In this document: positions 18,457 through 26,736 of the stretch, one piece after another
Position numbering within the stretch: position 1 is the stretch's first letter
How the letters are laid out: each line of letters begins with the position of its first letter
Source: Dyadobacter fanqingshengii
Lineage (GTDB): Bacteria; Bacteroidota; Bacteroidia; Cytophagales; Spirosomataceae
DNA: 64,000 bases
Assembly (NCBI RefSeq): GCF_023822005.2
Contig: NZ_CP098806.1
Span: 3,224,001-3,288,000, forward strand
Direction of reading: 5' to 3'
Position numbers and translations under genes: made by a program
Notes under the pieces: generated by a model
The model's database searches: none
What the model was told of the DNA's origin: nothing
Seen by the model: the letters and a program-made list of their open reading frames with translations, nothing else

Positions 18457-21400
18457 TTAGAATGTCAAATTAAGACTTACACCCAATGAGCGCGTGGATG
18501 GCATCGAGAACGATTCCAAACCAACAGTTGTATTGGCCGATCCCGCAACCAGCTCAGGGTCAAAACCTTTTGCCTTGTTCATCAGGAAGAACAGGTTACG
18601 ACCCACGATGGAAAGTGAAGCTCCCTGGAAAGGCGATTTCGCCAGCACGCTCGCAGGAATGCTATAACCCAGCGTAGCTTCTCTTAGCCTGATGTTGGAA
18701 GCACTGTATGTAAAAGCCTCACCGATTGGTGTGTTACGACCACCGACAAATTTCCAGTAAGCCTCCGCAGTTGTTGAAACTGTATTCGCACTTCCGTCAG
18801 TCTGTACGCCTTCTACAACCATTCCGTCACGTCCGGCGAGTGTTTCTTCTGTTACACCGTCCGCATAGATTACGGCGTTGGTAAATGAAGTAACCACTCC
18901 ACCGATTCTTCCGCTGATCAGGAAGCTTAAATTAAAGCCCTTATAGCTGAAACGGTTTGTAACACCGCCAGTCCAGCTTGGACGCGAAGTGCCTAATGGA
19001 ACCGTTGTGCTGGCCGTTACAAGGGGAATACCATTGGCTCCCACCTTGATGCGTCCCTGGTCGTCTCTTTGAAAGCCCCGGCTGTAAATCTGACCAAGTG
19101 CTTTTCCTTCTTCCGCACGAACGAAGTTCATAAAGTCGGAGGCGAGGGGAAGTGTGGCAACCCTGTCGGACAACTTCACCACTTCATTCACATTCCTAGC
19201 ATAATTCAGATCAAGGTTCCAGGAAAAACTTTCCGTTTTGATCGGCGCCACATTGAATGTCACTTCGATACCGCTGTTTTTCACATCACCCGCATTAATG
19301 TATTCAAAGCTCCATCCCGATGCACGAGATAGTGGAACCTGGAACAATTGGTTTTTGGAATTGCTGCTATATAATGTAACATCAAAACCGATTCTGTTTT
19401 GAAGGAATTTCGCTTCCAAACCAATTTCCCGCGCTGTTGTTAATTCCGGCTTCAAGCTAGGGAACGGCTTAATGTTATCCCTGACGATATAACCGGTATT
19501 TCCTCCCGCCACGTAAGAGTAAGTTTGCGCTAAAAGATATGGGCTTGCATCATTACCCGTTAACGCATAGCTTCCTCTGATCTTGGCAAAAGAAATGGCT
19601 TGCGGAAGGTTGAACAAGCTGCTCAAAACCGCAGCAGCGCCAACGGATGGGAAAAAGTAAGATTGGTTTTCCGTGGGCAATGTGGATGACCAGTCATTTC
19701 TGGCAGACGCAGAAAGCGTCAATGCATCTCTCCAGATCAAATCCGCTGATGCAAATACGCCTTGCTTGCGGGTTTGTGTAACGGTCCTGTTGGTGACAGA
19801 GTTTCTGGCATTGGTTGTTACAAACAAATTATCGCGGTTCAACCCGTTATTCAGGGTTTGGTGATTGACATAATCGCGTTGTAATATGTTACCACCCACC
19901 GTTGCATCCAGTTTAAAGTTTTCACTAAACTGCTTGCTTACCAGGGCAAACAAATCAAGGTTCAATTCCGAATTGTCTCTCCAGTTGGTCTGGTAATCCC
20001 CGAAATCTGCGATCGTGTATGTGTTGGTATACCATTTACCTTCAAACTTATCGATATACTTATCATATCCGGCGCGGCCCATTACAGTCAACCACGGAGT
20101 GGCTTTGTAATTAAGAGAGGTAAATCCGTAAATCCGGTCGCGGTTATCAAGCGCAAGGACGCGGTTTTTGATCCAGTAAGGGTTTTGACCACCATTAGAA
20201 CCCGGGTTCCAGTAATTTTGCAGCGTCTTTCCGGTTGCCGGATCTACATATTCGAAATCCTTGGCCTGGTCTAAGGAAATGCTTCTTGGAAGACGCAGAA
20301 TGTGGCGTTGTAAATTTGCGAACGCTTCTCCCGTTTGCTGTCTGTTTTCAATTTTTTCGCTCAGGTAGGTCACTTTACCATCGAAGCTCAGCTTGCTTGT
20401 GATCTGGCTCGACAAACGTAAATTGAAGTTATTCCTGTTCAATTTGTTATTGGACACAACTCCCTTGGCTGATGTATTCGTGTAGGAAAAGTAAGTCTGC
20501 ACTTTTTCATTGCCGGCTGTCAGAGAAACTGAATTGGCCAGGGATGTTCCTGTTGAATAAAAATCCTTATAGGAATTAGGTTGTGGAGAATATGCATAGG
20601 TTTTGCCTTTGTTGTCCGGATCCGGCCCCCAGGCAGCCACTTGCTGTCCGTCCATTTTAGGACCCCAGCTAAATTCGCTGTTGGGCTGAAATTTACCTTC
20701 AACACCCTGACCATAAACATTCTGAAATTTTTGCAATTCCATCGCTTGCTCCATTTGGAATGTGCTGCTTATATTCACACCAACTCCTTTTCTCACCGCA
20801 CCTTTTTTGGTTGTGATCAAAAGAGCGCCGTTCGCAGCGCGGCTTCCGTACAATGCAGTCGCAGACGCTCCTCTCAATACGTTGATCGATTCGATGTCAT
20901 CCGGGTTAATGCTGGAAAGACCATCGCTGGCGTCGCGGCCACCGTTGGCGTTGCCCGGGCTGAAATTGGAGTTATCAATTGGAACACCATCCACTACGAT
21001 CAAAGCCTGGTTATTTCCAGTGATAGAACGGTCACCACGCAAAACCACGCGACTCGATCCACCTACGCCGGAGGAAGAACGCACAATGTCCAAACCAGCA
21101 ACACGCCCCGAAAGCGAATTGGCAACATTCAATTCGCGTGCTTTTGAAAAGTTGTCGGTATTGATCATCTGAGTTGCGTAACTCAGTGTTTTTTGCTCTT
21201 TTGAGATCCCCAGGGCCGTTACAACCACTTCACCAAGATTCCGAACATCAGGTTCTAGATTCACATTAACGTTGGAAACCGCCGATGTAACTTCAACCTC
21301 TTTGGATGAATAACCTACGGAAGAAATGATGAGCGTTCCTGTTGCTCCCATTGTGATTGTGAATGTCCCCTCCGCATCTGTATTGGTTCCTCGGGTTGTC

Positions 21401-21549
21401 CCTTTAATGAGGATGTTTGCGCCGGGTATTCCTGCTCCGTTCTCGTCGTTGACCTTCCCGGTAAGCTGCCGGTCCTGGGCCATTGAAACGGAATTAAATA
21501 GTGCTGTCACAAGTAGCGTGAGCAGCAGGCATTGTAGACCTCTTTTCAT
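18457..21549 (-). CDS. SusC/RagA-family TonB-dependent outer-membrane transporter, copy 2
   Basis: A 1030-residue protein with a signal peptide ending near NSVSMAQ. The CarboxypepD_reg-like domain is at about 27-105 (GKVNDENGAGIPGANILIKG). The plug domain carries EVVVTALGISKEQ, NSLSGRVAGLDIV, QALIVVDGVPIDN and ALYGSRAANGALLITTK. The barrel ends in GVSLNLTF with terminal Phe. It is the first gene of the long minus-strand array, so the 379-bp upstream intergenic should hold its promoter. It shares the ALGISKE subtype with copy 1, matching the shared SusD-like_2 partner type. No adjacent regulator is visible. Confidence 0.95.
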   Translation of the reverse strand: MKRGLQCLLLTLLVTALFNSVSMAQDRQLTGKVNDENGAGIPGANILIKGTTRGTNTDAEGTFTITMGATGTLIISSVGYSSKEVEVTSAVSNVNVNLEPDVRNLGEVVVTALGISKEQKTLSYATQMINTDNFSKARELNVANSLSGRVAGLDIVRSSSGVGGSSRVVLRGDRSITGNNQALIVVDGVPIDNSNFSPGNANGGRDASDGLSSINPDDIESINVLRGASATALYGSRAANGALLITTKKGAVRKGVGVNISSTFQMEQAMELQKFQNVYGQGVEGKFQPNSEFSWGPKMDGQQVAAWGPDPDNKGKTYAYSPQPNSYKDFYSTGTSLANSVSLTAGNEKVQTYFSYTNTSAKGVVSNNKLNRNNFNLRLSSQITSKLSFDGKVTYLSEKIENRQQTGEAFANLQRHILRLPRSISLDQAKDFEYVDPATGKTLQNYWNPGSNGGQNPYWIKNRVLALDNRDRIYGFTSLNYKATPWLTVMGRAGYDKYIDKFEGKWYTNTYTIADFGDYQTNWRDNSELNLDLFALVSKQFSENFKLDATVGGNILQRDYVNHQTLNNGLNRDNLFVTTNARNSVTNRTVTQTRKQGVFASADLIWRDALTLSASARNDWSSTLPTENQSYFFPSVGAAAVLSSLFNLPQAISFAKIRGSYALTGNDASPYLLAQTYSYVAGGNTGYIVRDNIKPFPSLKPELTTAREIGLEAKFLQNRIGFDVTLYSSNSKNQLFQVPLSRASGWSFEYINAGDVKNSGIEVTFNVAPIKTESFSWNLDLNYARNVNEVVKLSDRVATLPLASDFMNFVRAEEGKALGQIYSRGFQRDDQGRIKVGANGIPLVTASTTVPLGTSRPSWTGGVTNRFSYKGFNLSFLISGRIGGVVTSFTNAVIYADGVTEETLAGRDGMVVEGVQTDGSANTVSTTAEAYWKFVGGRNTPIGEAFTYSASNIRLREATLGYSIPASVLAKSPFQGASLSIVGRNLFFLMNKAKGFDPELVAGSANTTVGLESFSMPSTRSLGVSLNLTF

Positions 21550-21928
21550 AGGTTAGCTTTGGGTTTATTGAATTTTTATGAAATTTATAATTAATAAAGA
21601 ACACAAGCAATTTATTTGGCAAAATTTAATTGCACTAAACTAATATTCCGCAATTTTGGATATGCCAACTGATAAAAGTGATGATATTAACAAAGAAAGA
21701 AATATTATTTGTCGAAGATACATTTATTAAAATTACCGCAAATTTTCTGCGTGCTCGAAACACAACGTTGTAGGGGCGGTTTCTGAAATTTTGTAAAACT
21801 CAAAAATGGGCGGAGTCAAAATAAAATAAATTGAAAAGACCGGGAAGCCTGTATAAGGGTCACCGATCGTAACAATTCGCAGAGAACTAGTATTATTGCA
21901 AGATGATTATGTACTTAGCACGAGGTTG
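21550..21928. other. Intergenic, AT-rich, no gene seen
   Basis: This stretch separates the susC copy 2 start from the DUF1761 gene stop, both on the minus strand. It should contain the array promoter, but no exact TAnnTTTG match is at the position used by SusC copies 3 and 4. The nearest candidate, GAAATTTA at 21580-21587 (TAAATTTC on the minus strand), is weak. I see no RNA gene or convincing terminator. Confidence 0.5.
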
Positions 21929-22342
21929 CTAGTCATACTTGCGCCATGCGCCGAGGATGGATCCCGTGATTGCGTATACGAGCACACTTACGCCACCATC
22001 AATGAAGGATAGCAGCAGCGGACGCATGGAAAACATATCTTTCACAATGGTTTCCAAAAAGACAAAAACCACGCCGAAAAGCAAGCCGGTTAGCATACCA
22101 GAAAGTAAAGATCTGACAGGGATCTTAGTAAATACCCACGCCAAAGTATATGCCATAAAAGAAGACGAAACAATGCTGGCAAGATAAGGAACCGGACTCG
22201 TCGATCCTTTCATCTGTTCCAATGTAAAGCCGTTCAAAGCCATCCAACGTTCCGAAAATATGGTATACCATAAAGCTGGTATAATCTGACCTAACACCAC
22301 ACATACAAGCACGGCCCAAAGATTGACAGATTGTTTTCTCAT
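21929..22342 (-). CDS. DUF1761-like four-helix membrane protein
   Basis: A 137-residue protein with about four transmembrane helices: residues 8-30, 52-72, 78-100 and 112-132. The first helix contains GQIIPALWY and a following segment carries a conserved Trp (SERWMALNGF), a pattern typical of the DUF1761 family. No enzymatic motif is visible, and the family has no established function. It stands alone upstream of the SusCD array. A GC-rich repeat block lies between it and queG. Confidence 0.65.
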   Translation of the reverse strand: MRKQSVNLWAVLVCVVLGQIIPALWYTIFSERWMALNGFTLEQMKGSTSPVPYLASIVSSSFMAYTLAWVFTKIPVRSLLSGMLTGLLFGVVFVFLETIVKDMFSMRPLLLSFIDGGVSVLVYAITGSILGAWRKYD

Positions 22343-22366
22343 TTTTTGAGTGTTTTATTCAGTCAT

Positions 22367-22434
22367 CGGCCCCCCCGGGGCGGGAACTCCCGGGGCGGGT
22401 CCCCCGAGGCGGGCCGCAAAGGTGGCCCACCGAT
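22367..22434. repeat. GC-rich imperfect tandem/palindromic repeat block
   Basis: Three imperfect units of roughly CCCCGGGGCGGG lie in 22371-22413. They are nested in larger inverted arms: CGGCCC at 22367-22372 with GGGCCG at 22411-22416, and ATCGG at 22365-22369 with CCGAT at 22430-22434. The block is almost entirely G and C while both flanks are AT-rich. It lies between queG and the DUF1761 gene and is non-coding. It may be a dispersed repetitive element or a strongly folded RNA. Confidence 0.7.
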
Positions 22435-22472
22435 TTCAAATATAGGTTGTTTCGGAATTAGTTGTGTTTTTT

Positions 22473-23420
22473 TTATTTGGAGGATAGAACAAATTCGATA
22501 TTGCGCTTTAAACCGTCATATTTGGTCCTTTTGATGGGTGACCGGCGGAACAGTTCGCGAAAAACGTCCTCCGTAATTTCCTGCCAATCATTGCTGGTAA
22601 AGCCTGCCAGACTTTCAGGTAATGTGAATTCTTTGGTGGTATGCGGCTTTGAAAAACGGTTCCATGGACACACGTCCTGGCAGATGTCGCAACCGAAGAT
22701 CCAGTTATCAAACTTACCCTGAGCCTCTTGCGGAATGGCTTCCTTTAATTCAATGGTGTAATAGCTGATACATTTACTGCCGTCGACCACAAATGGTTCG
22801 GTGATGGCGTCCGTCGGACAAGCATCGAGGCAGCGCGTGCATGTTCCGCAGTAATCCTGAACGGCGCCGTCATAGGCGAGATCCAGGTCACAAATGATTT
22901 CTCCGATAAAGAAAAAGCTGCCCATGTCGCGGTTGAGCAGGTTAGAATGCTTTCCTACCCAGCCCAGGCCACTTTTCGCAGCCCAAACTTTATCCATAAC
23001 CGGTGCAGAATCCACGAAAATCCTGCCACTCACCTCCCCGATCTCGTCCTGAACGGCCTGTAAAAGTGCGCCCAGTTTTTCTTTCAGAACATAATGGTAA
23101 TCCGTTCCGTAAGCGTATTTGGATAGTTTTAAATCGTCGGGACTTTCGGGAAGTTTGTTTTCGGGATAATAATTAAGGAGAACGGAAATGACACTTTTAG
23201 CGCCGTCTACGAGCTTTCGCGGGTCGAGGCGTTTGTCAAAATGATTGGCCATGTAGCCCATTGCGCCGTGATTGTTCTTATTCAGCCAGTTCTCAAGACG
23301 GGGCGCTTCTTCTTCTAGAAAATCCGCTTTGGAAATACCACAGAAGTCAAAACCATTTTCAAGTGCTTTGGCTTTGATAAACTGACTCCGCTGCTGCCTT
23401 ACAAGATCTTCTGCCGTCAT
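22473..23420 (-). CDS. queG: Epoxyqueuosine reductase
   Basis: A 315-residue protein that performs the last step of queuosine biosynthesis in tRNA, reducing epoxyqueuosine with cobalamin and two [4Fe-4S] clusters. Visible signatures are the N-terminal [20 protein letters not shown] region, the active-site neighbourhood [25 protein letters not shown] (about 135-160), and two ferredoxin-like cluster motifs: [12 protein letters not shown] near 191 and [11 protein letters not shown] near 243. Length fits the short form without HEAT repeats. The start MTAEDL matches the family N-terminus. It is divergent from grpE across 112 bp. Confidence 0.95.
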   Translation of the reverse strand: MTAEDLVRQQRSQFIKAKALENGFDFCGISKADFLEEEAPRLENWLNKNNHGAMGYMANHFDKRLDPRKLVDGAKSVISVLLNYYPENKLPESPDDLKLSKYAYGTDYHYVLKEKLGALLQAVQDEIGEVSGRIFVDSAPVMDKVWAAKSGLGWVGKHSNLLNRDMGSFFFIGEIICDLDLAYDGAVQDYCGTCTRCLDACPTDAITEPFVVDGSKCISYYTIELKEAIPQEAQGKFDNWIFGCDICQDVCPWNRFSKPHTTKEFTLPESLAGFTSNDWQEITEDVFRELFRRSPIKRTKYDGLKRNIEFVLSSK

Positions 23421-23532
23421 ACTGCAAAGTTACGAATTGATTGTAAAATGCCATCTTGTCAGTATTTTAGGCGTGGCAAAATAATTTAGGTATAAAAAGG
23501 TTGATTAAAACAACACAATATCATTAAGAATT

Positions 23533-24168
23533 ATGCCTGAAAATACCGAATCCAACATAGATCAAGACAAAATTTACGAAATGAACGAGGAACAAGCGTC
23601 AGTGGATGCTGACAAGTTAGACAACGACGAGGCGATCGGAACAAATACAGTGCCTTTGGACAATGCAGGCCAGGAGATAAAAAATGACGCGCCTTCCGGA
23701 GAATCGTCGGTTGAAAAAGATCCTATTGAAGAAGCCAGGATTGAACTCGCTGAGTTGAAAGACAAATACATTCGTCTTTACGCCGATTTTGAAAACTTCC
23801 GCAGACGGACTGCAAAAGAAAAGCTGGAAATGATTTCCGGTGCCAGCGCTGATATGGTTAAGGCCATCCTGCCTATCGTTGACGACTTCGAGCGTGCAAA
23901 AGTATCATTTGAATCTTCAACAGAGATCGACGCGCTGAAAGAAGGCGTTGATCTGATATATACCAAACTTTCTAAAACGCTAGAAGCCAAAGGACTTAAA
24001 CCGATGGAATCCAAAGGCGAAACATTTGATGCAGAGCTTCACGAATCGATTGCGCAGTTCCCTGCACCCTCGGAAGATCTCAAAGGAAAAGTGATCGATG
24101 AGATCGAAAAAGGGTATTTTCTTAACGACAAAGTGATACGTTACGCGAAAGTGATCGTAGGAGCTTAA
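23533..24168 (+). CDS. grpE: Nucleotide exchange factor GrpE
   Basis: A 211-residue cytosolic co-chaperone that releases ADP from DnaK. The first 60 residues are acidic and disordered. A long coiled coil follows (about 65-125, [22 protein letters not shown]), then the C-terminal beta-wing with [20 protein letters not shown] and the terminal [10 protein letters not shown], all diagnostic of GrpE. dnaJ follows after 14 bp, so they form one operon. dnaK is not in the window. No CIRCE operator is recognisable in the 112-bp upstream region. Confidence 0.96.
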   Translation: MPENTESNIDQDKIYEMNEEQASVDADKLDNDEAIGTNTVPLDNAGQEIKNDAPSGESSVEKDPIEEARIELAELKDKYIRLYADFENFRRRTAKEKLEMISGASADMVKAILPIVDDFERAKVSFESSTEIDALKEGVDLIYTKLSKTLEAKGLKPMESKGETFDAELHESIAQFPAPSEDLKGKVIDEIEKGYFLNDKVIRYAKVIVGA

Positions 24169-24182
24169 TTTCAGCAACAAAA

Positions 24183-25346
24183 ATGGCAAAGAAAAGAGAT
24201 TACTACGAAGTCCTTGGCGTAGATCGCGGCGCTGCGGCAGAAGACATTAAGAAGGCTTATCGTAAGCTGGCAATTAAGTTTCACCCGGATAAAAATCCGG
24301 ACGATCCTACTGCGGAAGATAAATTCAAAGAAGCTGCGGAGGCTTACAGCATTCTCAGCGATGATAACAAACGCGCGCGGTATGATCAGTTTGGTCATGC
24401 AGGTGTAGGCGGTGCAGGCGCGGGAGCTGGCGGTTTTAGCGGCGGCGGCGGATTCACCATGGATGACATTTTCTCTCAGTTTGGTGATATTTTTGGAGAA
24501 AGCAACCCATTTGGTGACATATTCGGACGTGCCGGTGGCGGTGGCCGTCGGGTTCGCAAAGGTTCTGATCTGCGGATCAAGCTCAAATTGAACCTCGAAG
24601 AGGTTGCGAATGGCGTTGAGAAAAAAATAAAAGTAAAAAGACACGTGACCTGCAACACTTGCGGTGGCAATGGTGCTAAAAACGGAACCTCGCTGACAAA
24701 CTGTAATTCGTGTAACGGAACAGGTCAAGTACGGAAAGTGGTAAGCACAATGCTAGGCCAGATGGTTTCGACAAGCACTTGTCCTACTTGTAACGGTGAC
24801 GGCAAGATCATCAGCGAACGTTGCGATTCATGTGCAGGAGAAGGACGTTTGTTGCAGGATGACCTGATCACATTGAACATTCCGGGTGGCGTTGCCGAAG
24901 GAATGCAGTTGTCGATGTCGGGAAAAGGCAATGTGCCTACACGCGGTGGTGTAGCGGGCGATCTTTTGATAGTGATCGAAGAGGAAGAAGATGCGAATCT
25001 GAAAAGGGATGGTAACAACATTGTTTTCGATATGCACCTGAGCTTCATTGACGCCACTTTGGGAACTTCTGTTGAAATCCCTACCATTGACGGCAAGGCC
25101 AGGATCAACATTGAACAAGGCACGCAGGCCGGCAAAATTCTGCGGCTGAAAGGTAAAGGGATTAAGGATCTCAACGGTTACGGAAAAGGTGATCAGTTGG
25201 TTCATATTAATGTATGGACGCCGCAGCAGCTTTCATCGGATGAGCGTGAAACATTGGAATCGCTTCGTCATTCGCCTAATTTCCAGCCGAAACCAGGCAA
25301 GAATGAAAAAGGTTTTTTTGATAAAATGAAGGATTTCTTTCACTGA
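24183..25346 (+). CDS. dnaJ: Chaperone DnaJ (Hsp40)
   Basis: A 387-residue type I Hsp40. The J domain (1-70) has HPD at 34-36. A G/F-rich segment (about 75-120) follows. The zinc-finger domain spans about 156-222 with four CxxCxGxG-type modules ([32 protein letters not shown]). A C-terminal substrate-binding domain ends at residue 387. All four zinc modules are intact. It stimulates DnaK ATPase and delivers unfolded clients. It is co-transcribed with grpE and followed by a hairpin terminator. Confidence 0.97.
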   Translation: MAKKRDYYEVLGVDRGAAAEDIKKAYRKLAIKFHPDKNPDDPTAEDKFKEAAEAYSILSDDNKRARYDQFGHAGVGGAGAGAGGFSGGGGFTMDDIFSQFGDIFGESNPFGDIFGRAGGGGRRVRKGSDLRIKLKLNLEEVANGVEKKIKVKRHVTCNTCGGNGAKNGTSLTNCNSCNGTGQVRKVVSTMLGQMVSTSTCPTCNGDGKIISERCDSCAGEGRLLQDDLITLNIPGGVAEGMQLSMSGKGNVPTRGGVAGDLLIVIEEEEDANLKRDGNNIVFDMHLSFIDATLGTSVEIPTIDGKARINIEQGTQAGKILRLKGKGIKDLNGYGKGDQLVHINVWTPQQLSSDERETLESLRHSPNFQPKPGKNEKGFFDKMKDFFH

Positions 25347-25378
25347 GAACCTTTAATAAATCATTAAATAATGGTCAG

Positions 25379-25410
25379 GCCGTTTCAGCAATGAGGCGGC
25401 TTGTTTATTT
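25379..25410 (+). terminator. Rho-independent terminator after dnaJ
   Basis: A 9-bp stem (25379-25387 with 25392-25400, two G-U pairs in RNA) closes a GCAA GNRA-type tetraloop and is followed by the T-rich TTGTTTATTT. It lies 32 bp downstream of the dnaJ stop. Confidence 0.65.
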
Positions 25411-25466
25411 TGAACCTTAATCCATTAATTTACACGACTTATGCGGTCCAACACAACTGATGATCG

Positions 25467-26645
25467 ATGAAAACGATACTATTATCCATTGCCCTATTAC
25501 TTTCGCAAATGCTCTTTGCTCAAAATAACACTCCTACTGAACTCACTTTCGCGACTTATAATGTTAGTATGGAGGCGGAAAATTATGTCCCGAAGGGCAC
25601 GAAAGACATTTCCGAACAAGTGCTGATCAAAGAGCTGGCAAGTGGAACAAACCCGCAAATCCGCAACATTGCCCGGATCATTAAAACAGTGCGGCCGGAT
25701 GTGATCTTATTGAATGAGTTTGACTATATCGCCGATCCGCAGCAAGGGGTTGTGCAATTTGTAAAAGCTTATCTGAATGTTGATTCGGACGGCGCAAAAG
25801 CGATTGATTATCCTTATTACTACTACGCAACGTCCAACACCGGACAGCCGAGCCCTTATGATCTGGATAATAATGGAAAGGCGGAGCGCTTTGGAGCGGA
25901 TGCATGGGGATTCGGCCTTTATCCAGGCCAATATGGAATGGCACTTTTATCAAAATATCCGATTGACGCCGATCAGGTGCGCACTTTTCAGCATTTTAAA
26001 TGGAAGGATATGCCTGGCGCTTTACTAACGAAAAAGCCGGACAATACAGATTGGTATGCACCCGAAGCCTGGCAGCAATTTCCGCTTTCTTCCAAATCGC
26101 ACTGGGACATTCCAATCAAATTTGGTGCAAAGACGATCCATTTTCTGGCGAGCCATCCTACGCCGCCCAGCTTTGACGGTGCTGAGGACCGGAACGGAAA
26201 GCGTAATCACGACGAAATCCGGTTTTGGAATGACTATATCAGCGGCGAGCAGGGTGCTTACATTTACGATGATAAGGGCAAGCGGGGTTCATTACCTGCG
26301 GACGCAAGTTTCGTAATTTTAGGTGATCAAAATGCTTCGCCTGATGAAGGAAATGCCATTGGTGAAGGAATAAAATCGCTGCTGGCACATGCAAAAATCA
26401 ACAATGATGCGGCGCCAGCCAGCAAAGGCGGTCCGGAACATTCCAGCAGCAACCCATTTGCCAAGAACCACACAGCAGTATGGCGTATGCGTGCCGATTA
26501 CGTGCTCCCTTCACGGGCTGGATTGAAAGTTCTTGACAGCGGCGTTTTCTGGCCAGCAAAAGGCGAGCCGCTGGCTGAATTGGTTGAGAAGCGGGAATCC
26601 AGTTCGGATCACCGGTTGGTTTGGGTGAAGGTTGGGTTGGATTAA
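25467..26645 (+). CDS. Secreted endonuclease/exonuclease/phosphatase-fold protein
   Basis: A 392-residue protein with a signal peptide ending in LSQMLFAQ (about 1-20). The EEP fold is indicated by LTFATYNVSMEAE near the N-terminus (metal-binding Asn/Glu), VILLNEFDYI near 73-82, the LGDQNASPDEGNA block near 290 (Asp/Asn active-site loop) and the terminal SSDHRLVWVKVG (catalytic Asp-His). These are the family's main catalytic motifs, so activity on a phosphodiester or phosphomonoester is likely, but the substrate is unknown. It is exported to the periplasm or outside. It converges on the GT117 gene across a long palindrome. Confidence 0.88.
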   Translation: MKTILLSIALLLSQMLFAQNNTPTELTFATYNVSMEAENYVPKGTKDISEQVLIKELASGTNPQIRNIARIIKTVRPDVILLNEFDYIADPQQGVVQFVKAYLNVDSDGAKAIDYPYYYYATSNTGQPSPYDLDNNGKAERFGADAWGFGLYPGQYGMALLSKYPIDADQVRTFQHFKWKDMPGALLTKKPDNTDWYAPEAWQQFPLSSKSHWDIPIKFGAKTIHFLASHPTPPSFDGAEDRNGKRNHDEIRFWNDYISGEQGAYIYDDKGKRGSLPADASFVILGDQNASPDEGNAIGEGIKSLLAHAKINNDAAPASKGGPEHSSSNPFAKNHTAVWRMRADYVLPSRAGLKVLDSGVFWPAKGEPLAELVEKRESSSDHRLVWVKVGLD

Positions 26646-26652
26646 TCCCCCT

Positions 26653-26726
26653 TGTCACCCTGAGCGTAGCCGAAGGGGCGTTATTACCTAGGTGATAACG
26701 CCCCTTCGGCTACGCTCAGGGTGACA
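26653..26726. repeat. 74-bp near-perfect palindrome between convergent genes (bidirectional terminator or REP-like element)
   Basis: Two 36-nt arms (26653-26688 and 26691-26726) differ at one pairing and are separated by 2 nt. The core CCCTGAGCGTAGCCGAAGGG is a motif I associate with abundant dispersed palindromes in many bacterial genomes. It fills almost all of the gap between stop codons at 26645 and 26737, so it can fold as a terminator in both directions. Confidence 0.85.
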
Positions 26727-26736
26727 GGAGACTGGG

